Under the pieces are notes generated by a model, which was not told the DNA's origin, searched no databases, and saw only the letters and a list, made by a program, of their open reading frames with translations. 64,000 bases of DNA, from NCBI GenBank assembly GCA_045226255.1, contig JBGVCG010000003.1, positions 1 to 64,000 on the forward strand, read 5' to 3'. Origin of the DNA: UBA1181 sp045226255. GTDB lineage: Bacteria > Bacteroidota > Bacteroidia > Bacteroidales > Paludibacteraceae. The translations under genes were made by a program, and so were the position numbers. Shown piece after piece: positions 1 through 9,700 of the stretch. Positions within the stretch are counted from its first letter, which is position 1. Every line of letters begins with the position of its first letter.

Positions 1-3000
1 GGCATGACCTTCACGGAGAATGACTTCGAGAACTTGAACCCTAACTTCAGCCAGGTGAACATCACGATCGTGGAGGATAGCTTGGTGATCACACCAATCA
101 CTGTGGACGTGACGATTACGAAGCACGGTCTGACCGAGGCATATGATGGCAATGAACATAGTGTAAGCGGCTACGACTTCGCAAGCGATAATGACTTGTT
201 CGTAAGAAGTGACTTGAGATTCACTGGCTCGGCTGAGGACAGCACGGCGACTGGCACCGTGGTAGGCAAGTACGGCATGACCTTCACGGAGAATGACTTC
301 GAGAATTTGAACCATAACTTCAGTCAGGTGAACATCACGATCGTTGAGGATAGCTTGGAGATTACCCCTATCTCAGTGAACGTGACGATCACAAAGCATA
401 GCCTGACGGTGGCATACGACGGACAAGAGCATAGCGTGAGCGGCTACGACTTCGCGAGCGACAATGCGTTGTTCGTAAGAGACGACCTGAGATTTACAGG
501 TGCGGAAGCTGACAGCATTGCTAAGGGCACCGAGGTGGGCAAGTATGGCATGGGCTTCACGAAGGATGACTTCGAGAACTTGAACCCTAACTTCAATAGT
601 GTTGTCATCACAGTTGTGGAGGTTGATAGTTTGGTCATCACGCCAATCCCTGTGAACGTGACGATCACGAAACATAGTTTGACCGTGGAATATGACGGCC
701 AAGAGCATAGCGTCAGTGGTTACGACTTCGCAAGCGACAATGACTTGTTTGTGAGAAGCGATCTGGAATACATTGGCTCTGTAGCGGACAGCACGGCTGT
801 GGGCACTGAGGTGGGCAAGTACGGCATGAGCTTCACGAAGGATGACTTCAAGAACTTGAACCCTAACTTCAGCGAGGTGCGTATCACGATTGAGGAGGAT
901 AGCTTGATCATCACACCAGTTCCGGTGCGTGTGACAATCACGAAGCATGGTCTGACCGAGGCATACGATGGTCAAGAGCATAGCGTGAGCGGTTACGACT
1001 TCGCGAGCGACAATGCGTTGTTCGTAAGAGATGACCTGAGATTCACCGGTTCGGTAGCCGACACTATTGCCAAGGGCACCGAGGTGGGCAAGTACGGCAT
1101 GAGCTTCACGAAGGATGACTTCGAGAACCTGAACCCTAACTTCAGCAACATCATCATCACGGTTGTGGAGGATGATAGTCTGGTCATCACGCCAATCACT
1201 GTGAACGTGACGATCACGAAGCATGGCTTGACCGAGGCATACGATGGTAAGGAGCATAGCGTCAGTGGCTACGACTTCGCGAGCGACAATGTCTTGTACG
1301 AAAGAGAAGACCTGGTGTTCGCGGGTTGGAGGATCGACTCGATGTCCGTTGGTACGGAGGCCGGCAAGTACGGCATGTACTTCACGGCTGATGATTTCGT
1401 GAATACGAACCCTAATTTTGATAACGTAGTCATCACGATCGTTGAGGATAGCTTGGTAATCACTCCGATCACAGCGAACGTGACAATCACGAAGCATGGT
1501 CTTACTACCCCATACGATGGAAAGTCCCACACGGTGAGCGGCTATGATTTCGTGAGCGATAATGATCTGTTCTTGAGGAACTATCTGAAATTCACGGGTG
1601 AATCCGCAGACTCTGTTGCGTCGGGCACGACAGCCGGCAGCTACGGCATGAGCTTCACGAAGGATGACTTCGAGAACTTGAACCCTAACTTCTCCAGCGT
1701 GGAGGTGACGGTAGTGGAGGATAGCTTGGTGATCACACCGATCGACCTCATCGTTACCATTACGGGTAACTCCCTGAGCGTGGATTACGATGGTAACCCT
1801 CATACGATAAGCGGTTACGCATGGACCAGCGACAATGAGCTTTACAACCAGGAGGGTACATTCTCCTTCTCGGGCGATAGCCTTATGACGCAAACGGAGC
1901 CGGGCGCTTACCTCTTTGGCATGGATGGCGCGGACTTCACCAACACGAACCCTAACTTCGGTAACGTGACGTTCAATGTGGTGGCCGATGGTCTATTGAT
2001 CATCAACAAGCTCGATGTGAAGTGTCCTGATGACAGCGAGAATATATTGCTCGAGGCATGCTCAGCCCTGACTTGGACGGATGTTGAGGATTCCTTGATG
2101 AAGCGTGGTATGGCACCTGTCGCTTCCTACGCTAATTTCGCTACCCACGATACGGTTAGCCTTACGCCTTCTGTCGTGAAGTGCATGGTGGATGGCTCGA
2201 ATAGTTGGAGAAACATCGACGCTAACTCCAAACTTGAGTACAACAGGGAGTTGACCATCAGATGGATCTATAAGAGCGAGTACAATGCGAACCCTAAACT
2301 GGATTCTTGCGAGTTGAGCCTTATCCTGAAGGATACGACGCTTCCTGTCTTCGACTGTGGCGGCATCGATCCTGAACCGTTCACGACTGTCATCGATGGC
2401 GGTTGCGATATCCCTTATCGGGAATTGAACTTTAACACGTACGAGGCATCCGACAACTGTGACGGTGTTGTGAAAGGTATCCTCTCCTGGACGAACAACC
2501 TGGAGGATAGCGTGAAGGCTAACGACCGATTCAAGGTGGGTGTTCCTTACGAATTGCACTGGGTATTCCAGGATGCTACGGGTAACAAGACGACTTGCGA
2601 TCAGTCCATGTCGTTGATTTCCAATGTGCCTCCGATCTCTAATTGCGATGTCCGTTCCAAAACACTTAACAAGTTTGTCTCTGGCGGTTGCGAGATGTCG
2701 GCTGCGGATGCGAATATCTCTGCCCCTGACGCTTACGAGGTATGTACGAATGAACCTGCTCAAGGCGTAGGACGCAGAACGAGCGGACGAAGCATGGATG
2801 ATCCTTATGCAGTCGGCCGTGATACCATCGTCTGGACGTATACCAGCGAGCACACGACGGGTATCTCCTACTGTGAGCAATATGTCGTTGTGAAGAGCGA
2901 TTTGCCACCTGTCTTTAACTGCGACTCCCTGAAGGAGGTGGTTATCACGAAGATGATCGCTGGTGCTTGTGAGACTTCCGCCGCATCGATGGCGATCCAA

Positions 3001-6000
3001 ACGCCTGTCGCATTCGACCCTTGCACGAAGGAGCCGTTGTATGGTGTGGGTAGCAGGAAGAGCGGACGTGGCATGGAGGACCCTTACTTCGTCGGACATG
3101 ATACGATCATCTGGACCTTCACGGGCGAGTATACGACGGGTGTCACCACTTGCGAACAATATATCTACGTACAAAGTGATTTGGCTCCTATCGCCAACTG
3201 CGATTCTTTGAAGAATGCGCTCATCACGAAGGTGATCGCCGGTGCGTGTGAGACTTCTGCGGCATCGATGGAGATCCAAACGCCTATCGCACTTGAGGCC
3301 TGCACGAATAACCCATTGCAGGGCGTGGGTAGAAGAAGCAGCGGACGGAGCATGGATGATCCTTACTTCGTCGGTCGTGATACGATCATCTGGACCTTCA
3401 CGGGTGAATATGCGACGGGCGTTACCACTTGTGAACAGTATGTCTTCGTTCAGAGCGATCTGAAGCCTCTCTTCGATTGCGCTTCTTTGACGGATACGGT
3501 TGTTTATCTGACCGCAGAGCAATGCGCGACGGATGAGGGTCAGGTGATGTTGCCTGTGCCTGTCGGCAAGGACGCTTGCGTGGATATGGACCTCATCGCT
3601 TCGTTGAACAGAAATGGTTTGTCGGCTGAAGCCTCTTACCCTAAGGGCGAGACGATTGTTAATTGGGTATTCACCAGCCCTTACAGCGTGGCTTCCCTGA
3701 CTTGTCCTCAACGTGTGATTGTCAAGGATACGATCGCTCCTACGCCTGATTGCGGCGCTTTGGATACGATCCGCGCTTATATCACCAACAATACATGGTT
3801 CCAAGATCATCTCATCTATGACGAGGTGGTTGCCGCCGGACTCTCCACTCCTAAGTGGGAGGATGCTTGCGATGATATTGTGTATGTGTTAGGCCGCTTC
3901 GAGGATGGCACTCCTTATCAAGGCAACTACGAAATGGGCGAGAAGACCATCGTTTGGAAGTTCACGGATTTGTCGGGCAATTCATCCACCTGTACGCAGG
4001 TTGTCTTAGTGCTGGATTCTTTGGTGGATTCGTTGACTTGCCCAAGCGAATTGGATGGTACTGTCTATGCTTGCCTGGATGAGGTGCCTGCTCCATATGG
4101 ATCTTATGCGGATATCAAGTACGCCGGCGGATGGTTCTCTACGGAATCTAAACTGCTGGAGGATTCCTACACCACTACGGACCGCTTCGAAGGGGATTCC
4201 TGCATGATGACGATCTATAGAACATATACGATGAACGATATCAGGGGTAGGGAATATACTTGTATGGATGTGATGACCGTGAAAGATACCATCGCACCTA
4301 AGTTCTCCCGCATCCTGAAAGATACCCTTCTCACTTGCCAGGATACCATCTTCGACCCAGTTCAGATCACAGCGAAAGACAACTGTGGCGAGGAGGTGAA
4401 GGTTACCTTCACTGAGACGAATAAGCGTGGTACGAACCCTGATTCCGCTAACTACTACAGCTACGACATCGAACGTCTCTACGAGGCGGTTGACCGTTGC
4501 GGTAATTATGTCTCCATGGTACAGGTGGTAATGATGCGTGATACGACGCCTCCGGTGATCAACGTGGCCAACAACTGGCGTGACACGTCGCTCCCGAAAC
4601 CTTTGAAGGGTTGCGTCTATGAGGTGCCGGACTACACGATGGATGTCTTGTCCATGGTATATGACGATTGCTCCGAGCCTTCCGTCATCAAGGCTTCCCA
4701 GAATCCGCCGGCAGGTACAATGATCGATGTCTCCACCAACGTTTGGATCCGTGTCACGGATGCCAGCGGCAATGCGGATAGCGTCGCTAAGTACTTGATG
4801 GTACAGCGTAGACATGAGATCGTCTCTGTGATAGCTGAGTCGAGGGATACCTGCGTTATCCAAGACCAGGGCCTGACTCTCGCCAGCCAAGACATCCGTT
4901 ATGCGAGCGGTAGGGTAGCTTACGAAAGAGCGAATGGAACGATCCGTCTCATCCCGAGTGTCTTCTGCTACGATTATTACTTGGGTGATGTCGCTCCTGA
5001 GAATATCATCTATAGTGATAACCCACGCACTTACGCTTCTCAGTTCTCGGATGTTGTCTCGATGTACGGTTCTAAGATGGAGGCCGCTACGGAGTTGACG
5101 AAGCTCTACCGCCATTCTCAGAGCGGATTCTATTCGTTCGTGGTGATGGATACGACAACGGGCTGCTCTGATACCGCCAAGGCGTACATCAACCTGTTGG
5201 AGCGTCCTAAGATTAACTTGAACGTCGCTCCGATCTCCGTCTGCGAGGGATTCGAGGTGGATCTGAACCAATATGTACGTTGTGTGGACGATATGGGTAA
5301 TCCGATCACTGACCAGTATTGGATTGTGGACGGCAACATCGTTCGCAGAGAGGACACATTGAGGGCTTCTGCCGACTTGGATGGTAAGTCCGCTGTATAC
5401 TACGTGGAGAATCGATGCGGTTCCACTACATCTCTCGATTCGCACGTGATGCTCTCCTGCGATGATAAGAGCCTGACCACGGAGGATTCTCTCCTCTATC
5501 TGGATGGCGATACGCTCGCTTTGGAGATGTTACGTCTGAATGACTTGTTCGCGATGGATTCGCTCAAGTTCGATGTTCACCGCCGTCTGAATCCAGATGA
5601 TGTCACCATCGTCGCTACACCAGGAAATCCTTCCCGTATCTGGCAAGGAGAATCCATCCGTCTTGATCTGAAGACGAGCCAACCATACCAATACCTCGTA
5701 TGGAAGAAGGTGGTGCGCAAGTATGATATGCGTGACTACGATGTTCTGAGGGATAAGGGCTTCTTCTTCGACAATGAGCCGAGGGAGATTGAGGACGAGG
5801 TGGTTGACTACTCGGGTCGCCCTTACTTCATCGACGAACCGAAGGATACCACGTTCTATTACGCGACCCTCTCGGATGGTATTTGCCCTGAGACTTCTTC
5901 CCCAGTCGTGGAGGTGGATGTCATGGATCATGTACCGACCGCCTTCACGCCACATGATCAGGATGGCATGAATGATGTCTTCATGGTGGGTCATGAGGTG

Positions 6001-6159
6001 ATTATCTACGATCGATACGGCAACAAGGTATTCGAAGGTCCGAACGGATGGCCGGGCACACGCCTTGGCAAGATGGTTGAACCTGCGGTGTACTTCTACA
6101 ACGTGAAGATGGCGAACGGTGCTTGGATGCAAGGTACGATCGAGGTGGTTAAGTTTTAG
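1..6159 (+). CDS. Giant T9SS-secreted surface protein with MBG repeats (5' end outside window)
   Basis: The frame is open from base 1 in the middle of a repeat, so the gene starts upstream and at least 2053 residues are visible. Residues 1 to about 675 are eight MBG-type units of 91-92 residues (starts of the conserved GM-F-T motif at 4, 277, 550, 826, 1099, 1375, 1648 and 1921), with core motifs such as VTITKHGLTEAYDG and SGYDFASDN. Next come HYR/immunoglobulin-like modules, then three copies of a Cys-rich repeat of about 93 residues (2632-3465) and a diverged fourth. The last 74 residues (from 5938; TAFTP, DRYG-KVFEG, PAVYFYNV, GTIEVVK) match the gliding-motility-associated, type B T9SS sorting domain. 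It is therefore probably exported by T9SS and attached to or released from the cell surface. The tail is paralogous to that of the next gene. A function beyond a surface or adhesin-like role cannot be assigned. Confidence 0.9.
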   Translation, partial: GMTFTENDFENLNPNFSQVNITIVEDSLVITPITVDVTITKHGLTEAYDGNEHSVSGYDFASDNDLFVRSDLRFTGSAEDSTATGTVVGKYGMTFTENDFENLNHNFSQVNITIVEDSLEITPISVNVTITKHSLTVAYDGQEHSVSGYDFASDNALFVRDDLRFTGAEADSIAKGTEVGKYGMGFTKDDFENLNPNFNSVVITVVEVDSLVITPIPVNVTITKHSLTVEYDGQEHSVSGYDFASDNDLFVRSDLEYIGSVADSTAVGTEVGKYGMSFTKDDFKNLNPNFSEVRITIEEDSLIITPVPVRVTITKHGLTEAYDGQEHSVSGYDFASDNALFVRDDLRFTGSVADTIAKGTEVGKYGMSFTKDDFENLNPNFSNIIITVVEDDSLVITPITVNVTITKHGLTEAYDGKEHSVSGYDFASDNVLYEREDLVFAGWRIDSMSVGTEAGKYGMYFTADDFVNTNPNFDNVVITIVEDSLVITPITANVTITKHGLTTPYDGKSHTVSGYDFVSDNDLFLRNYLKFTGESADSVASGTTAGSYGMSFTKDDFENLNPNFSSVEVTVVEDSLVITPIDLIVTITGNSLSVDYDGNPHTISGYAWTSDNELYNQEGTFSFSGDSLMTQTEPGAYLFGMDGADFTNTNPNFGNVTFNVVADGLLIINKLDVKCPDDSENILLEACSALTWTDVEDSLMKRGMAPVASYANFATHDTVSLTPSVVKCMVDGSNSWRNIDANSKLEYNRELTIRWIYKSEYNANPKLDSCELSLILKDTTLPVFDCGGIDPEPFTTVIDGGCDIPYRELNFNTYEASDNCDGVVKGILSWTNNLEDSVKANDRFKVGVPYELHWVFQDATGNKTTCDQSMSLISNVPPISNCDVRSKTLNKFVSGGCEMSAADANISAPDAYEVCTNEPAQGVGRRTSGRSMDDPYAVGRDTIVWTYTSEHTTGISYCEQYVVVKSDLPPVFNCDSLKEVVITKMIAGACETSAASMAIQTPVAFDPCTKEPLYGVGSRKSGRGMEDPYFVGHDTIIWTFTGEYTTGVTTCEQYIYVQSDLAPIANCDSLKNALITKVIAGACETSAASMEIQTPIALEACTNNPLQGVGRRSSGRSMDDPYFVGRDTIIWTFTGEYATGVTTCEQYVFVQSDLKPLFDCASLTDTVVYLTAEQCATDEGQVMLPVPVGKDACVDMDLIASLNRNGLSAEASYPKGETIVNWVFTSPYSVASLTCPQRVIVKDTIAPTPDCGALDTIRAYITNNTWFQDHLIYDEVVAAGLSTPKWEDACDDIVYVLGRFEDGTPYQGNYEMGEKTIVWKFTDLSGNSSTCTQVVLVLDSLVDSLTCPSELDGTVYACLDEVPAPYGSYADIKYAGGWFSTESKLLEDSYTTTDRFEGDSCMMTIYRTYTMNDIRGREYTCMDVMTVKDTIAPKFSRILKDTLLTCQDTIFDPVQITAKDNCGEEVKVTFTETNKRGTNPDSANYYSYDIERLYEAVDRCGNYVSMVQVVMMRDTTPPVINVANNWRDTSLPKPLKGCVYEVPDYTMDVLSMVYDDCSEPSVIKASQNPPAGTMIDVSTNVWIRVTDASGNADSVAKYLMVQRRHEIVSVIAESRDTCVIQDQGLTLASQDIRYASGRVAYERANGTIRLIPSVFCYDYYLGDVAPENIIYSDNPRTYASQFSDVVSMYGSKMEAATELTKLYRHSQSGFYSFVVMDTTTGCSDTAKAYINLLERPKINLNVAPISVCEGFEVDLNQYVRCVDDMGNPITDQYWIVDGNIVRREDTLRASADLDGKSAVYYVENRCGSTTSLDSHVMLSCDDKSLTTEDSLLYLDGDTLALEMLRLNDLFAMDSLKFDVHRRLNPDDVTIVATPGNPSRIWQGESIRLDLKTSQPYQYLVWKKVVRKYDMRDYDVLRDKGFFFDNEPREIEDEVVDYSGRPYFIDEPKDTTFYYATLSDGICPETSSPVVEVDVMDHVPTAFTPHDQDGMNDVFMVGHEVIIYDRYGNKVFEGPNGWPGTRLGKMVEPAVYFYNVKMANGAWMQGTIEVVKF

Positions 6160-6185
6160 ACTTTAGACTTTAGACATTAGGCGTT
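6154..6185 (+). repeat. Tandem 7-base repeat, left array (TTTAGAC)
   Basis: Three perfect TTTAGAC units (6155-6161, 6162-6168, 6169-6175) are followed by the variant ATTAGGC (6176-6182). The array overlaps the stop codon of the upstream giant gene. The same heptamer returns in inverted orientation at 6446-6487, so the two arrays can pair imperfectly over about 28 bases. Confidence 0.75.
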
Positions 6186-6211
6186 GCTCTATACGTAAAG
6201 CGAATCCCTAA

Positions 6212-6405
6212 GCCCAGTATGGGCGAACACATCACAGACAGGGGTGAAAACCCCTGCACCCAAGGGGCGCACATCACTATCGTTAATGCGTGTGTGGTGT
6301 GCGTCCAATGTATATTACCCTCCGCCCTGCAAGGGCAATTCATTACCTAGCCCAGGGCATCGTCATGGGGGAATGAACGGATATTTATATTCGCCCTGTA
6401 GGGGC
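6212..6405. repeat. Cluster of short GCCC/GGGC palindromes (REP-like)
   Basis: Five small hairpins lie in 194 bases: GCCCAGTATGGGC at 6212-6224; CAGGGGT-GAAA-ACCCCTG at 6239-6256 (7-bp stem with GAAA loop); GCCCTGCAAGGGC at 6324-6336; GCCCAGGGC at 6350-6358; and GCCCTGTAGGGGC at 6393-6405. A longer imperfect inverted repeat (CGCACATCAC against GTGGTGTGCG) lies at about 6268-6304. No start codon leads to a credible protein here. It resembles a noncoding dispersed repeat, but genome-wide copy number cannot be seen from one window. Confidence 0.55.
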
Positions 6406-6445
6406 AAAAGGAACACGGATTGAATTGATATAACCGTTCTAATCC

Positions 6446-6494
6446 AATGTCTAACGTCTAAAGTATAAAGTCTAACGCCTAACGTCTTTTTTTT
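6446..6494 (+). repeat. Tandem 7-base repeat, right array (AANGTCT), followed by T-run
   Basis: Six consecutive heptamers occupy 6446-6487: AATGTCT, AACGTCT, AAAGTAT, AAAGTCT, AACGCCT, AACGTCT. They are the reverse complement of the left array and are followed at once by a run of eight or more T. In RNA the two arrays could close one long stem that ends in U, as a terminator does. That folding is inference. Confidence 0.7.
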
Positions 6495-6578
6495 GTTCAT
6501 TTTCAGTAGATTAAGATATAAATTCTCTTTTTCGTTGATTTTCTTCGTCTCAGGGGCGGTTTATCGTTATGAAATTTG

Positions 6579-6586
6579 TATTTTTG
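6579..6586 (+). promoter_or_regulatory. Bacteroidetes -7 box (TATTTTTG) for the 5360-aa gene
   Basis: TATTTTTG matches the consensus TAnnTTTG of the primary sigma factor of Bacteroidetes. No clear TTTG is seen 19 bases upstream. If it is used, the giant gene has a leader of about 170 bases. Confidence 0.4.
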
Positions 6587-6761
6587 CCTGCAATTTGGGA
6601 TTTTTAGTATTTGGTGTGTTCGCTAGTTTGATTGTGTAATGATGAATTGGATTGAATTATAGCCGATTACTTAATTCCAATGTGACACCGATGTTTAAGA
6701 ATGTTCCGTATTGATAAAAATCATTTATTTCAGACGGGACGTGGAAAAATTATAATGGGAT

Positions 6762-9700
6762 ATGAGGCGTTTATTGGCTGGAAATTTGTTTTTGAAGTTC
6801 TTTTTTGTAACTCTTTTTGTCTCTTGGGGATTATTGGCTTCGGCGCAGGTTATATCGGGACCAGAAAAGGCTTGCGTGGATGACCCGGTTGCGTTCGAGG
6901 TGACTGATCGTGGACCAATCGCCCCTAATGAACCTTTGCAGTGGTGGATTTCGAAAGGTGATAGGAACCATTACGAGGCGTATAAGCAGACTCGGCGAAA
7001 TAGAATGGTGCTGAATGCGATGCCTAACCAAGAGCAAATTTATGTGATGGTCACGAAAGTGGGTGATGAAAAACCTGAAAGAGGTACGGATGATAGCCGA
7101 AAAAAGGTGACGCTGAAAACAAGTGGTTGTCGTGATATGCAGTGCCAAGAGACCGCCACGGGAGATTATTATTTCGGAACGGATTTCACCCCGAAGTATG
7201 GTGGTACAAACCAAGAATTTACCGGAGATCCGAACCAGTTGGTTAATTATTTCCCGAATGAGGTGTATGTGGGTAAGCAAACTAACTCATATTCGTTCAA
7301 TTTAAGGACCACGGAGGATTTGATAGCTAACCGAGATGTTCCGACGGGCTTTTTGCCACAAACGGAAGTCTCCAATTATTATCTGGATGTGGATTTGACG
7401 AAGTGTGATGGTGAACCTTATCCTTTTCAAGTGAATTTTACCGACCCTTATTATAAAGTTGGTACGACAAAACTCTCTTTTAACATATTGATTAGAGCCT
7501 ACCTGTATATCGGTTGTTCCACTAGCCAGGAATATAAGGTAAAGTTTGAGGGTAACTATGGAACTGAAGTGGCCAATGTGGAAGCCGCCATCTATGTCTT
7601 GGACATGAATACGGGGAATGATTATTATTACGCAACGAATAGTAACAGACAGCCTCAAATGTCTATGACTGGTAGAAATATAGACGGTGTGGTTAACCCA
7701 GGTCAAGGAACTGGAGTTTTGAAGGGTGAACAGTTGCTGCCTGGTCATATGTATCGTATTGACATGATCTATTCTGGAAAGTTCACAGGTCAGCGACAAT
7801 CCTTCGGTTTCCAGCCTAAATTTTTCACTTCTAACAAAAAGGAGTGTAAAGAAGGTAATCGTTTGTTAATCGACTACATCAGTTATGAGACGGAGGCGGT
7901 GTGTGTGACTCCTCGTCTTGCTTGTGTGGGAGATGCCGTGTTGGTGAATACGGCGGGTTTCCCAGCAATGTCTGATATTGACTGGTACAAGAAAGTTGGA
8001 AATAACTTTGCCCCTATACCTAATCCGGAGGTGACGTATGTGCTTACGAATGGTAGGAAGAAACAGGCTTATATTAAGTTGATGAATTGGGGTGTGACTA
8101 CATACCGAGTTCAATCTTCCTCTCATTCTTCTACTTATGTCGATTTCGATCTTACGGGTGAGGATTGTGATGATGTGTTGCATCCGCTCATATCGGGTAC
8201 GGACCCTGTCTGTGCTGGAGGTGGACTGGCTGTGACTTCCCAGTATTTCGTCACGAACAAGGATGCACTTAAGTATATGGAGGGAGACAAGGAGTATCAT
8301 TGGACGTTGACTGCTCCGAGTGGTGCTGATGTCACTGAATATATCACTTCTCAGGAAGGTCCGGAGTATGACCGAATCGCCATTACTTTCCCACCGGATG
8401 CGGAGGGAAGCGACCGTTTGGATTTACCATATATCATCACTATGGTGCCTCATGTTGGGGGATTCGCACATGATGAATTTAAAGTTTCCAAGGAGATCTA
8501 TTTGAGAATGATACCTGACTTGTCAGGTTTGACCATGGAAGCTGAACCGATCTGTCCGGGTGTGCCGGACATAACCACTGCGACCGTAAAGGGAATTGAG
8601 ACTGTGACAGATCAGTCTCCTGATTATACCTATAGTTGGAGAATCATGAATAATACTTATCCGACCAGTAGTTCCTCTTTCCGCCCTGATCCGGTATTTG
8701 AGGTGCCATTAACCCCTCATACGAACTTCTGTAGTATTACGGATGATGCGAATTTCCCATGTGCTTTTGTCGTGAACAACCATGGTTGTGAGGCCTCTAT
8801 TTCGGAAAATGTGCTCGTCCAAAAGATGGAAGATCCTTATTTCGACAGATATGGTACGCGTTTAAAACCGGATACTGTTTTGACGGAAATCCGTTCTGTG
8901 GATGATCATTGCCAGGCTGTCGGATATTATTTGGATACCGTAAGATCTTATGTCTTCTGTGGTGAAAAGACGGTTACCGTTGAGTTCTCCTATGAGGGGG
9001 GAGCGTATGTTAATTATACGGATAGCATACATCATAATCTAATATTGGAAAAGGGTGAGAACCTTTTCAAGGTTACGGTCACGGATGCGTGCGATAAAAC
9101 AGCAACATATTACAGCAAGGTTTTGGTCAATGACTATACGAGCCCTACCATCACCTGTCCAAACAATCTGACCCTCCATCCTGTAAACGGGTGTGATACT
9201 ATTTGGAAGATTGTGCCTGCCGTGGCTACAGACAATTGTGATGAACCAATCCTGAAGTATCGTCTTGATAACGATCCAACATGGGAACAGTTTTATGCGG
9301 GTGATGATATACAGTTGGATCAGGGATCGTATGTGTTCCATTGGCAGGCTTCTGACCTCTCGGGTAACGCCAGTGAATGTTCGACGCAAGTCGTTGTCGC
9401 GGATTTGGTGAAACCTGTCATTAAGATTCTTACATCCAATGACCCGAAGGGCGCTTGTAACCCTTATATCGTTGCTCCTACGTTCGTGGCTGAGGATAAC
9501 TGTACCCCTTCGGCTGATATGACGGTCATTGTGACCTCCCCTGGCGAGCGTAGCACCGATTGTATGTTCACCCAGACATGGGTGGCGAAAGTGACAGACG
9601 CTGGTGGCAACGAAGCGGATTCGGTGGAGGTCACTTATACCTGGAAACAGGATATTATACCGCCTACTATGACGGGCTCATTGCCTGATACGACGGTGGT

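Noticed and set aside
2062..3810. Long minus-strand open frame (582 codons) opposite the first giant
   Set aside because: It lies wholly inside a repeat-coding gene with clear domains on the plus strand, is Arg/His/Ile-rich with no motif or signal peptide, and is explained by codon bias of the repeats.
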